DNA from: Planctomycetaceae bacterium
Lineage (GTDB): Bacteria > Planctomycetota > Planctomycetia > Pirellulales > UBA1268
Assembly: GCA_002862165.1 (NCBI GenBank)
Contig: PKCL01000455.1
Span: 1 to 11,712, forward strand
Reading direction: 5' to 3'
DNA: 11,712 nt
In this document: piece by piece, positions 1 to 6,688 of the stretch
Layout of the letters: the number at the start of each line of letters is the position of its first letter
How positions within the stretch are numbered: the first letter of the stretch is position 1
The notes under the pieces: model-generated
Database searches by the model: none
Seen by the model: the letters and a program-made list of their open reading frames with translations, nothing else
What the model was told of the DNA's origin: nothing
Translations under genes and position numbers: made by a program

Positions 1-2
1 TC

Positions 3-194
3 GTTGCGGTGGATGGCACTGTAAAACTCTCGGTGAATGGCAGATTCGTCAACAGCATTCGTAACGCGAGTTTCCGCAAAGGCTACATCTGCCTGGAGTC
101 GGAAGGAGCCGAGATTCACTTTCGGAAAATCAGCCTTATGGAGTTACCTGGCGGCTTTGCCAATCCAACGAATACCGTTCCTGTGGTGCAATAA
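3..194 (+). CDS. C-terminal fragment of a DUF1080 (3-keto-disaccharide hydrolase-like) protein
   Basis: The reading frame is open from the window edge and ends at TAA 192-194, so only about the last 63 residues are visible and the true start lies upstream. The visible part reads as the final beta strands of a DUF1080 jelly-roll: VNGRFV, then KGYICLESEGAEIHFR and KISLMELPG. The 'KG-I-LE-EG-E-FR-I-L-ELP' pattern is the typical end of this family (known as DUF1080, 3-keto-disaccharide hydrolase, or GH16-like in annotations). Family members in planctomycetes are usually exported and are linked to cleavage of 3-keto-glycosides. A short tail of about 14 residues follows the domain. The gene converges on the sulfatase at 426-1907, with 231 bases between them. 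Export and overall length cannot be judged because the N-terminus is missing. Confidence 0.75.
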   Translation, partial: VAVDGTVKLSVNGRFVNSIRNASFRKGYICLESEGAEIHFRKISLMELPGGFANPTNTVPVVQ

Positions 195-425
195 AAACTC
201 GCTAAGACACTCTTCATGAGCGACATGGCCTGAATAGTACCCACAGAGATCCTAACTCGAGAAGCATGCCTCTTCAGGGTTCTCCCAACCTTGTCAGGAA
301 TTTTGAACCAGCGATGGGGCGATGCTGAAGAAGCTAATCACTTGGAATTCACTATTACTATTCGAGCCCGCCATCACTATCAATGTTCAGACATGTCAGC
401 CAATTGACAACTTGGCCAAGGACAA
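195..425. other. Convergent intergenic region
   Basis: This gap separates the ends of two converging genes, a place where transcription should stop from both sides. I see no coding potential. Close to the sulfatase stop there is a short inverted repeat TGTCA-N6-TGACA (394-398/405-409) and the 10-base palindrome CTTGGCCAAG (411-420). Neither is followed by a clear T-tract, so I do not call a terminator. Confidence 0.4.
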
Positions 426-1907
426 TCACTTTTCTTTTTCGTGATGTACCAGTCGGCTTGAACCACTGCGTTCGATACGCTTTAACTCTCTTGAAAGCCT
501 GGCTACAACTTCAGGCTTCTGAGCATAAAGATTGTGGATTTCTCCGATATCGTCATCAAGGTTGTACAACTGCCCAACCGGTCCACCCGGCGTTGGCTTG
601 ACACGCTTGGGTTCTGAGAACCCTCCTGACCCCAACTGTGTAATCAATTTCCACGGACCTTCCCTCGCAGTCATGGCACCGTTACCACATTTCATGACAA
701 GTGTTGGGCGGTCTGGTTCGGATTGGCCCATCAGTGTTTTATAAAAACTGATGCTGTCTGGCCCGGCTGCTTCGGAGAGTTCTACTCCAACAAGTTCACT
801 AAACGTAGCCAGGAAATCAGTAAAACAAACCAGACGCTTGTTCACCGACCCGGCGGGCACCGTGCCAGGCCAACGTACGATCAGTGGCATGCGATGCCCG
901 CATTCCCACGCGTCAGCTTTCATCCCCCTCAGACCACCCGAGCTGTCATGGCCAAAGCGTGCAACATCTTTCTCATACCAGACGGGGCCGTTGTCAGAAG
1001 AAAAGATAACGAGTGTATCGTCGGCCATGTTGGCTTTTTCTAAAGCGCTGAGTACACGACCGATCATATGATCAACCATCATGGTGAACTCACCATACAT
1101 ACCTGCACCACTCTTGCCATGAAATTGCTTTGCTGGCAGCCACGGGGTATGAGGTGCCGGGTATGCCAGATAAAGAAACAGCGGCTGGTCAGACGATTTC
1201 TTTTCGTGACGCTGGATAACGTGAATTGCTTCATCAGTAAACCGAGGAAGCACATTTTTAAGCTCGAGTCCCGGTGCAATTCCACCAGCCCTCCAGAACT
1301 CACCCTGAATATTACTCCACCCTTTGGTGCTCCGAGCTTCAATTGTGTCAGTCGGTGGTGATACTGCCTGGTTATCACGAATATAAAAATAAGGTGGGAT
1401 ATCAGTCGACGCACGGATCCCAAAGAATGAATCAAACCCACGATCAACCGGGCCACCAGGCAACGGGCGGTCGTAACCATTTTCTTCAAAACCAAGATGC
1501 CATTTGCCGACCATTGCCGTCTCGTAGTTGCTGCTAGCAAGAAGGCTCGCGATTGTTGTTTGATCCGATGTGATTAATGGCTGGTTTGGCCAGAGCGACA
1601 CATCCGTACGGAACGGATAACGACCGGTCAGCAGGCCATAGCGAGACATATGACAAAGTGGGCCAGCAGCATGAGCATCCGTGAAACGCATCCCATCACA
1701 AGCCAGCTGGTTGATTGCAGGTGTCGGAATTTTTGATTCCGAGTTGTAACACTGAGCGTCACCATAGCCCATGTCATCGACCAGAATCATCACAATATTC
1801 GGTGACTTGGCGTGAGCAGTAGCTGCTCTTATACCCAGCGGCCAACTGAAGCCTAAACTCATCAACACCACGAAGCCGACCAACTGGAAACGGTAACGCG
1901 ACATCAT
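426..1907 (-). CDS. Secreted sulfatase (alkaline phosphatase superfamily) with atypical formylglycine site CHMSR
   Basis: The product is a 493-residue exported sulfatase that would hydrolyse sulfate esters, probably on glycans. An N-terminal signal peptide covers residues 1 to about 33 (hydrophobic core LVGFVVLMSLGF, then AxA near ATAHA). The metal-binding VDDMGYGD follows at 43-50. The nucleophile region reads GPLCHMSRYGLLTGR, with Cys85. Further family motifs are GKWHLG (134-139), PHTPW (252-256), SSDNGP (303-308) and GLRGMK (325-330). The length is normal for the family. The usual Cys-x-Pro-Ser-Arg has Met87 in place of Pro, which may affect conversion of Cys to formylglycine. I chose the ATG at 1905-1907 because it begins directly before the signal peptide; a GTG at 1946 would add 13 residues without a ribosome binding site, and the ATG at 1902-1904 is also possible. 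Substrate is unknown. Confidence 0.9.
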   Translation of the reverse strand: MMSRYRFQLVGFVVLMSLGFSWPLGIRAATAHAKSPNIVMILVDDMGYGDAQCYNSESKIPTPAINQLACDGMRFTDAHAAGPLCHMSRYGLLTGRYPFRTDVSLWPNQPLITSDQTTIASLLASSNYETAMVGKWHLGFEENGYDRPLPGGPVDRGFDSFFGIRASTDIPPYFYIRDNQAVSPPTDTIEARSTKGWSNIQGEFWRAGGIAPGLELKNVLPRFTDEAIHVIQRHEKKSSDQPLFLYLAYPAPHTPWLPAKQFHGKSGAGMYGEFTMMVDHMIGRVLSALEKANMADDTLVIFSSDNGPVWYEKDVARFGHDSSGGLRGMKADAWECGHRMPLIVRWPGTVPAGSVNKRLVCFTDFLATFSELVGVELSEAAGPDSISFYKTLMGQSEPDRPTLVMKCGNGAMTAREGPWKLITQLGSGGFSEPKRVKPTPGGPVGQLYNLDDDIGEIHNLYAQKPEVVARLSRELKRIERSGSSRLVHHEKEK

Positions 1908-2269
1908 GAAGACACTCTGCGATTGGTATGAGGACAAACGTTCCACAGCATCGGTGGCGTGTGCTGAAGGTTAAACAAAGCTTCATACACAATCAAATAT
2001 CTCCTCATAGGACGCGTGCTGAAAGGCCGAATAACGACCATTTAAGATCGGCCTCCGCGTGGTGCGAACGAAACAACCAAGCCAACAAATCAAGTTAAGT
2101 ACTCAAGTAATCTGAAAAAACATGAGATACGGCATGCGGATCAAGCAAAACCTCGGAACACCGTTGACGAAGCATGCTCGTGCACACTATTTATTGAAGC
2201 ATTAAAAATGCCATAGAAGCATAGAGAATACTGAAGAACGGATTCACATAAGCAACAAGGTTTCGAAAA
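1908..2269. other. Divergent upstream region of the sulfatase and the DUF5672 remnant
   Basis: This stretch lies between two genes pointing away from each other and should hold promoters for both, but I cannot identify a convincing -35/-10 pair. The only clear structure is the inverted repeat AGGCCGA (2024-2030) / TCGGCCT (2048-2054), a 7-base GC-rich stem with a 17-base loop. Frames overlapping the sulfatase start look like shadows of it. Confidence 0.4.
2024..2054. repeat. GC-rich inverted repeat, 7-bp stem, 17-nt loop
   Basis: AGGCCGA at 2024-2030 is the exact reverse complement of TCGGCCT at 2048-2054. It sits about 117 bases before the chosen sulfatase start and could be a 5' leader hairpin, an operator or an old terminator stem. 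No T-tract follows on either strand. Confidence 0.35.
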
Positions 2270-2702
2270 ATGTTCGATTTATCAGCAGTGACACTCCTCT
2301 GCGTCGACACTCGATCACCCGAACTTGCACTCTGGGCGATGAAACGATGTATGAGTCACGCTCATTTTGCAAACGCCGTGTTGATGACAGAACAGGACAA
2401 GGTACAGCACCTCTCGAGGTGGCCGAGCAGGTTTCTGTCGAACGAACATCGTGGCATCATTCTTTAGGATTTCATGGCTTCATCAACTTCACGAATACAT
2501 TGCCCGAAGATGAAATCAAGGAATTTATAGACAACGTGCCGCCGTCGTGTTGCCAAGGCATTGATTCATATCACCTCGTTGACGACCTCCTTGGCAAAGG
2601 AAACAGAAAGACTGCAGCAGCACCCTTTCGAAAATGCCGGCGGAGACGGAAGTCGTCAATGCGTTTCCTGACTACCTGCTTCCGCGAAAACATGCGTTTT
2701 AG
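2270..2702 (+). pseudogene. Decayed DUF5672 family gene, internal deletion and two frame changes
   Basis: Three adjacent reading frames together spell the two ends of a DUF5672 protein. The first (ATG 2270 to about 2396) gives the family N-terminus: VTLLCVDTRSPELALWAMKR, then HFANAVLMTEQ. The second (about 2393 to 2630) gives the C-terminal part: GTAPLEVAEQVSVE, then LGFHGFINF, EDEIKEFIDNVPP and SYHLVDDLLGKGNRKTAAAPF. The third (about 2631 to TAG 2700-2702) gives the end: MPAETEVVNAFPDYLLPRKH. The middle of the family, with its usual WDGF and GNGGFSLR-type motifs, is absent. I judge that roughly 100-150 residues were deleted and that frame was lost both at the junction near 2395 and again near 2628. 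The biochemical role of DUF5672 is not established; its members often lie near glycosyltransferases. The remnant is 137 bases upstream of the rhamnose operon on the same strand. Family assignment is from memory of the motifs. Confidence 0.7.
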
Positions 2703-2839
2703 CGGAAGACATTAGGGTTCTGCTAATTCCGAATTCTTGCTAATCTCCCCGACTGGCTACCTCCTGTTTGCACAGTTTGCAATAGTCGTGAGTCTCCACA
2801 ACTAGACATTTCATTAAGAAAAATCTCCCAGATTGACTA
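2703..2839 (+). promoter_or_regulatory. Leader of the dTDP-rhamnose operon with a TTGCA-N5-TGCAA element
   Basis: This 137-base gap precedes the first rhamnose gene and is the natural place for the operon promoter. It contains the inverted repeat TTGCA (2768-2772) / TGCAA (2778-2782), overlapping a direct repeat of GTTTGCA (2766-2772 and 2775-2781). No strong -10 box or Shine-Dalgarno sequence is visible before the ATG at 2840. Calling it regulatory is an inference from position. Confidence 0.3.
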
Positions 2840-3343
2840 ATGACTCAAGAAACTCCCGTATCAACGATTTCTGATGTCGTTCTGAAGCCGCTTGATCGAT
2901 TTGGAGACAATCGCGGATGGCTTATCGAGCTTTATCGCGAAGACGAATTAAGCGAATCAATTCACCCTGTCATGGCGTATATAAGCCAGACCCTGCCAGG
3001 CATTGTGAGAGGACCTCATGAACATCATGACCAGACTGACTATTTTGCCTTTATAGGACCAAGTGATTTTGAGCTTACACTTTGGGATGCGAGGCCCGAT
3101 TCACCAACTTTTGGCATGAAGACGCAAGAAACATACGGTGAGTCGAACCCCTGTGCAGTTTCTATTCCTCCTGGAGTAGTTCATGCATACAAAAATATAG
3201 GTCCACAGCCCGGGTGGGTTTTTAATGGACCAAACAGGCTCTACGCAGGTTGGGAGAAGAAAGAGCCCGTAGACGAAATACGTCATGAGCTTGATGAGAA
3301 TTCTCAATATCGTGTTGACGCTGACAAGAACAAGGTGGCCTGA
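2840..3343 (+). CDS. rmlC: dTDP-4-dehydrorhamnose 3,5-epimerase family protein (RmlC-like cupin)
   Basis: The 167-residue product belongs to the RmlC cupin family, which epimerises C3 and C5 of dTDP-4-keto-6-deoxy-glucose in the cytoplasm. Family marks are FGDNRGWLIELY (21-32), the active-site strand RGPHEH (57-62), corresponding to RGLHxQ of classical RmlC with the base at His60, and IPPGVVHAYKN (109-119), corresponding to VPxGFAHGF. The C-terminal NRLYAGWEKKEPVDEIRHE differs from classical RmlC, and the protein is slightly shorter than the usual 180 or so residues, so it belongs to a divergent branch. Its position as first gene of an operon with rmlA, rmlD and rmlB supports an epimerase role; without that context I would only call it a COG1898-type cupin. 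It is followed after 10 bases by rmlA. The ATG at 2840 has no strong ribosome binding site. Confidence 0.8.
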   Translation: MTQETPVSTISDVVLKPLDRFGDNRGWLIELYREDELSESIHPVMAYISQTLPGIVRGPHEHHDQTDYFAFIGPSDFELTLWDARPDSPTFGMKTQETYGESNPCAVSIPPGVVHAYKNIGPQPGWVFNGPNRLYAGWEKKEPVDEIRHELDENSQYRVDADKNKVA

Positions 3344-3353
3344 AGAGGTTTTT
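3344..3353 (+). promoter_or_regulatory. Ribosome binding site deciding the rmlA start
   Basis: The purine run GAAGAGG (3342-3348) overlaps the stop codon of the epimerase gene and lies 5 bases before ATG 3354. It selects this start over the in-frame ATG at 3285, which would add 23 unrelated residues and overlap the upstream gene by 59 bases. Confidence 0.6.
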
Positions 3354-4352
3354 ATGTCGAGTACCGTGAAGGGAATTGTTCTGGCTGGTGGATCTGGAAC
3401 ACGGCTCCACCCAATGACGCTAGCAATTTCTAAACAATTGCTGCCAATTTATGACAAGCCGATGGTGTACTACCCCATCTCAGCGCTTATGCTTGCTGGC
3501 ATTCGGGATATTCTATTAATTTCAACAGAACATGATCTTCCTCACTTCCAAAGGCTTATGGGTGACGGTTCTCGGTTTGGCATTTCACTTTCGTATGCCG
3601 TGCAGCCAAGACCAGAAGGTCTTGCCCAAGCATTTATAATTGGTGCTGATTTTATCCAAGAAGATCGTACAGCGCTTGTCCTCGGAGACAACATCTTCTA
3701 TGGGCAGGGTTTTCAGGGTGTTTTACACAATGCAGCACAGCGAGAAACTGGTGCAACCGTGTTTGCATATCCTGTCAATGACCCCGATCGCTTTGGTGTC
3801 GTGGACTTTGACTCTCATGGCAAGGCTCTTTCTCTCGAAGAGAAGCCGAAAAATTCAAAGTCAAAGTTTGCCGTGCCAGGCTTATATTTTTATGATTCAA
3901 GTGTTACTGAAAAAGCCCGCAGTTTAGAACCAAGCCCCCGAGGCGAGCTAGAGATCACCGACTTAAATCGTTTGTATTTGAACCAAGAAGCCTTGCATGT
4001 TGAAAAGCTAGGGCGCGGCTTTGCATGGCTTGATACAGGCACTCCTGAGTCACTTCTGCAGGCATCGTCGTTTGTGCAGACAATTCAGGAGCGACAGGGT
4101 TTCAAGATTGCTTGCCTTGAAGAAGTAGCGCTGTCTTTGGGATACTTGACAGCTTCTGAAATTGCAGAGACTGGAGCCCGAATGAAAAGTGATTACGGGA
4201 AGTATCTTCTAGAAATCGCAGTAGAAGCAGGAGCGCAAGTACGCACTAACCATGAACCTAAGACCGAACAGCATAGTGGTGACCGGTGCGAGAGGTCAGC
4301 TTGGCCGAGAAATCTGCCAGAAACTGGGGCCCGCCGCAGTACCGCTGCATAG
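3354..4352 (+). CDS. rmlA: Glucose-1-phosphate thymidylyltransferase (RmlA/RfbA)
   Basis: RmlA joins dTTP and glucose-1-phosphate to make dTDP-glucose, the first step to dTDP-L-rhamnose. The 332-residue frame starts with the nucleotide-binding signature KGIVLAGGSGTRLHP (6-20), continues with SKQLLPIYDKPMVYYP (26-41) and QPRPEGLAQA, then LVLGDNIFYG with the metal-binding Asp, EEKP, and a C-terminal AWLDTGTPESLL. These are the classical features of the long-chain RmlA group. Start 3354 is fixed by the ribosome binding site just upstream. The body of the enzyme appears to end near residue 299, matching the usual 288-300; the last 33 or so residues are an out-of-frame reading of the start of rmlD and look non-native. 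A TAA one frame over at 4247-4249 sits where a normal end would fall, so a single-base change may have removed the original stop. Confidence 0.93.
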   Translation: MSSTVKGIVLAGGSGTRLHPMTLAISKQLLPIYDKPMVYYPISALMLAGIRDILLISTEHDLPHFQRLMGDGSRFGISLSYAVQPRPEGLAQAFIIGADFIQEDRTALVLGDNIFYGQGFQGVLHNAAQRETGATVFAYPVNDPDRFGVVDFDSHGKALSLEEKPKNSKSKFAVPGLYFYDSSVTEKARSLEPSPRGELEITDLNRLYLNQEALHVEKLGRGFAWLDTGTPESLLQASSFVQTIQERQGFKIACLEEVALSLGYLTASEIAETGARMKSDYGKYLLEIAVEAGAQVRTNHEPKTEQHSGDRCERSAWPRNLPETGARRSTAA

Positions 4353-5151
4353 AGAGAGTGCCGATCTCAACCGGCCCTGTGAGCTACGGAATACCTTGGC
4401 AAACTTCCGGCCCGACGTCGTCGTAAACTGTGCGGCTTGGACGGATGTTGATGCTGCAGAGGGATCGCCGGAAGCCTGTGTCGCTGTGAATGCAGATGCC
4501 GTCCGTGTACTTGCTGCATCATGCAATGAACTCAATGCAACACTCGTGCAAGTGAGCACTGACTACGTATATGGAGTGAGAGAAAATCATGTGACTCCTT
4601 ACTCTGAGAATGATGTTGCCGGTCCGGTGAATGTGTATGGTGCCAGCAAACTAGCAGGTGAAGAAGCCGCCTCGCAGGCCAGAAAACACCTGACTATTAG
4701 AACCTCTGGACTCTACGCAGCGAATGATCACGGCCCTGTTCGTGGCCGAAATTTTGCCGATACAATGCTGTGTCTTGCAGCAGACAAGCGGCTTGTGAAA
4801 ATCGTAAATGATCAGCACTGCACTCCAAGCTTCATTCCGCATGTTGCTGACGGAATACTGAATCTTCTACACAATAAGTCGAATGGGTTATTTCATGTTG
4901 TGAATAATGGTTCGACGACATGGTACGAATTTGCACACGAGTTATTTCAAACCGCGGGAATTGACATGACGACGCAGGGAATCACAACAGATGAATATCC
5001 AACAGCAGCCCCTCGGCCACGATTTAGCCTGTTGAATACAAATAAATTCGTGGCATCGACAGGATATTCATTGCCGCATTGGCGAACTGGGATTGCCGAA
5101 TATATTGAGTCAATGAAACCGTATCTCTTACGGATGGAACGGGTGGCATGA
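4252..5151 (+). CDS. rmlD: dTDP-4-dehydrorhamnose reductase (RmlD/RfbD)
   Basis: RmlD reduces dTDP-4-keto-L-rhamnose to dTDP-L-rhamnose with NAD(P)H, the last step of the pathway. The 299-residue product is an extended SDR protein of normal length. It shows the Rossmann motif TGARGQLG (11-18), NCAAWTDVDAAE (59-70), STDYVYG (102-108) and the catalytic YGASK (Tyr129, Lys133). The C-terminal part has RPRFSLLNTNKF, a substrate-domain signature of the family. ATG 4252 is chosen because the Rossmann strand begins seven residues later, leaving no room for a later start. It overlaps the rmlA frame by 101 bases, which is unusually long, and no Shine-Dalgarno lies at normal distance, so translation may be coupled to rmlA. 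At its end the stop overlaps the rmlB start as ATGA (5148-5151). Confidence 0.93.
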   Translation: MNLRPNSIVVTGARGQLGREICQKLGPAAVPLHRESADLNRPCELRNTLANFRPDVVVNCAAWTDVDAAEGSPEACVAVNADAVRVLAASCNELNATLVQVSTDYVYGVRENHVTPYSENDVAGPVNVYGASKLAGEEAASQARKHLTIRTSGLYAANDHGPVRGRNFADTMLCLAADKRLVKIVNDQHCTPSFIPHVADGILNLLHNKSNGLFHVVNNGSTTWYEFAHELFQTAGIDMTTQGITTDEYPTAAPRPRFSLLNTNKFVASTGYSLPHWRTGIAEYIESMKPYLLRMERVA

Positions 5152-6209
5152 ATCCAATACTTGTGACCGGTGGAGCGGGCTTCATTGGTGGTGAATTTAT
5201 TCGCCAGTGGATTTCTGAAGAGGCTGCTCCGGTTATCAACCTTGATAAACTCACCTATGCGGGCAACCTTGATTCTCTCAAAAGCGTTTCAGGAAACCCC
5301 CATCATCATTTTGTCCAGGGCGACATCGGTGACACCGAATGCATTCGACAACTTCTCACGGAACACCGCCCGCAAGCTGTGATAAATTTTGCGGCTGAGA
5401 GCCATGTAGACCGGTCAATTGATGGGCCTGCTACCTTCGTTGAAACGAATGTCCTCGGCACTTTTCGACTATTGGAAGAATCTCGCAACTACTGGCAATC
5501 ACTACCAAAATCAGAAAAAAAATTATTCCGTTTCCTACACGTGTCTACCGACGAGGTCTATGGCTCCCTCGGAGCTGAGGGCAAGTTTACCGAGACCACC
5601 TCATATGCACCGAATTCACCGTACTCTGCCTCAAAAGCGTCAAGCGACCATTTCGTCCGAGCCTACCATCACACCTATGGGTTCCCGACACTCACAACAA
5701 ATTGCTCAAACAATTATGGACCATTCCAATTTCCTGAAAAACTCATCCCTTTGATGGTGCTCAACTGCCTGCATGGCAAACCTCTGCCCTTATATGGTGA
5801 CGGCAATCAAGTGCGTGACTGGCTCTATGTCGGCGACCACTGCCGAGCTATTCGTGCGGTACTCAAGCATGGACGACTCGGTGAGGTGTATAACGTCGGT
5901 GGTGATAGCGAGATGAATAACAAAGATGTTGTTCATGCAATCTGTCATACAGTGGATTCACTATCGCCAGGATTGCCTCACTCACCATCTACTTCGCTTA
6001 TCACATATGTAGTAGACCGACCCGGCCACGACCGCCGCTACGCCATCAATTTCCAAAAACTTCAAAATGAAATCGGGTGGAATCCAACCCTTAATTTCCA
6101 AGAAGGCATCACCCAGACGGTTCGTTGGTATTTGGAACATCCAGAGTGGGTGGCGAATGTGGTCGGTGGTGAATATCGAAATATCCGTCTTGGAGCGCCT
6201 CTCGAATAG
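5148..6209 (+). CDS. rmlB: dTDP-glucose 4,6-dehydratase (RmlB/RfbB)
   Basis: RmlB converts dTDP-glucose to dTDP-4-keto-6-deoxy-glucose using bound NAD+, the second step of the pathway. The 353-residue length is normal. Motifs in order: TGGAGFIG (7-14), NLDKLTYAGNLDSL (31-44), FAAESHVDRSI (81-91), STDEVYG (133-139) with the catalytic Thr134-Asp135-Glu136, YSASKA (159-164) with Tyr159 and Lys163, and NCSNNYGPFQFPEKLIP, GDGNQVRDWLYVGDH and DRPGHDRRYAI further on. All expected catalytic residues are present, so the enzyme should be active. The start ATG overlaps the rmlD stop by 4 bases, a standard sign of translational coupling, and this is the last gene of the operon. A 479-base convergent gap with several inverted repeats follows. 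Confidence 0.96.
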   Translation: MNPILVTGGAGFIGGEFIRQWISEEAAPVINLDKLTYAGNLDSLKSVSGNPHHHFVQGDIGDTECIRQLLTEHRPQAVINFAAESHVDRSIDGPATFVETNVLGTFRLLEESRNYWQSLPKSEKKLFRFLHVSTDEVYGSLGAEGKFTETTSYAPNSPYSASKASSDHFVRAYHHTYGFPTLTTNCSNNYGPFQFPEKLIPLMVLNCLHGKPLPLYGDGNQVRDWLYVGDHCRAIRAVLKHGRLGEVYNVGGDSEMNNKDVVHAICHTVDSLSPGLPHSPSTSLITYVVDRPGHDRRYAINFQKLQNEIGWNPTLNFQEGITQTVRWYLEHPEWVANVVGGEYRNIRLGAPLE

Positions 6210-6291
6210 CTGGTCAGCTCTATTACGTTCATTCAACAGAAACTCTACCAACATGCTGACCCGAGTGAGTACTGTTATTTGTTCGAAAGAC

Positions 6292-6354
6292 TTTTATCAA
6301 CCCTACTCTGCACTGACGAAAACATTTCTTCGTGCAGTATGTTGATTGATAAAA
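6292..6354. repeat. Nested inverted repeat downstream of rmlB
   Basis: TTTTATCAA (6292-6300) is the exact reverse complement of TTGATAAAA (6346-6354). Inside it CTGCAC (6308-6313) pairs with GTGCAG (6332-6337). The result is a two-storey hairpin or cruciform about 80 bases after the rmlB stop. The A-run at 6351-6357 follows the stem on the plus strand instead of a T-run, so it is not a textbook intrinsic terminator for rmlB. Confidence 0.45.
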
Positions 6355-6610
6355 AAACCGGCCTTGGAGTGCAAGGATGCTGAATGCATTACCTCGGCCT
6401 TTAAGGAAAACTCAATCTTCTATCGAAGGACATTAAAACGATTGCATCGCATGCTTCATGACTACCGAAATTCAGTGTCCGAAACACTCTTGCTTCCCTG
6501 TCCTATAATTCGATGGCTGCGTCGTGATACAAATTCAGCAACAATGCTTTGACCCAATAAACAACAACACATGAGGAAGAATCGTATTCTATCTATGAAT
6601 ACGGCCCGTG

Positions 6611-6660
6611 AAATGTATCTTTGACTACATGTCTAAACAATTCGTTCTAAAGATACATTT
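6611..6660. repeat. Perfect 12-bp inverted repeat near the end of the haem-c gene
   Basis: AAATGTATCTTT (6611-6622) is exactly matched by AAAGATACATTT (6649-6660), with a 26-base loop. It lies 29 bases beyond the stop codon of the minus-strand gene, where a terminator is expected, and could act in either direction. The stem is AT-rich and there is no long T-tract, so it may instead be a binding site or the ends of a small degenerate element. Confidence 0.5.
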
Positions 6661-6688
6661 GCCTTATATCACTAGATCAATTTGCTTT

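Larger units (their letters stand above)
6210..6688. other. Convergent intergenic region between rmlB and the haem-c gene
   Basis: Two transcription units end here facing each other. I find no gene I can support: short open frames exist (for example a 68-codon one at 6346-6552) but they lack a good start, ribosome binding site or recognisable motifs. The region contains three inverted repeats: 6212-6261 (GGTCAGC/GCTGACC, 7 bp, 36-base loop, weak), 6292-6354 and 6611-6660, the last two listed separately. Confidence 0.5.

Noticed and set aside
723..1540. Several open frames of about 90-150 codons on both strands
   Set aside because: They lie wholly inside the well-supported sulfatase at 426-1907 and show no family motifs or ribosome binding sites, so they are shadows.
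1774..1992. 72-codon minus-strand frame with an upstream AGGAGA
   Set aside because: It overlaps the sulfatase N-terminus in another frame, and its Cys-rich sequence has no family features; the purine run is probably coincidental.
3285..3353. In-frame upstream start for rmlA
   Set aside because: It would overlap the epimerase gene by 59 bases and add 23 unrelated residues; the ATG at 3354 has a good ribosome binding site and begins the family sequence.
6212..6261. Candidate rmlB terminator GGTCAGC/GCTGACC
   Set aside because: A 7-bp stem with a 36-base loop and no T-tract is too weak to call a terminator.
6346..6552. 68-codon plus-strand open frame after rmlB
   Set aside because: It starts at a non-ATG codon with no ribosome binding site and shows no recognisable motif; it lies in a convergent gap with inverted repeats.
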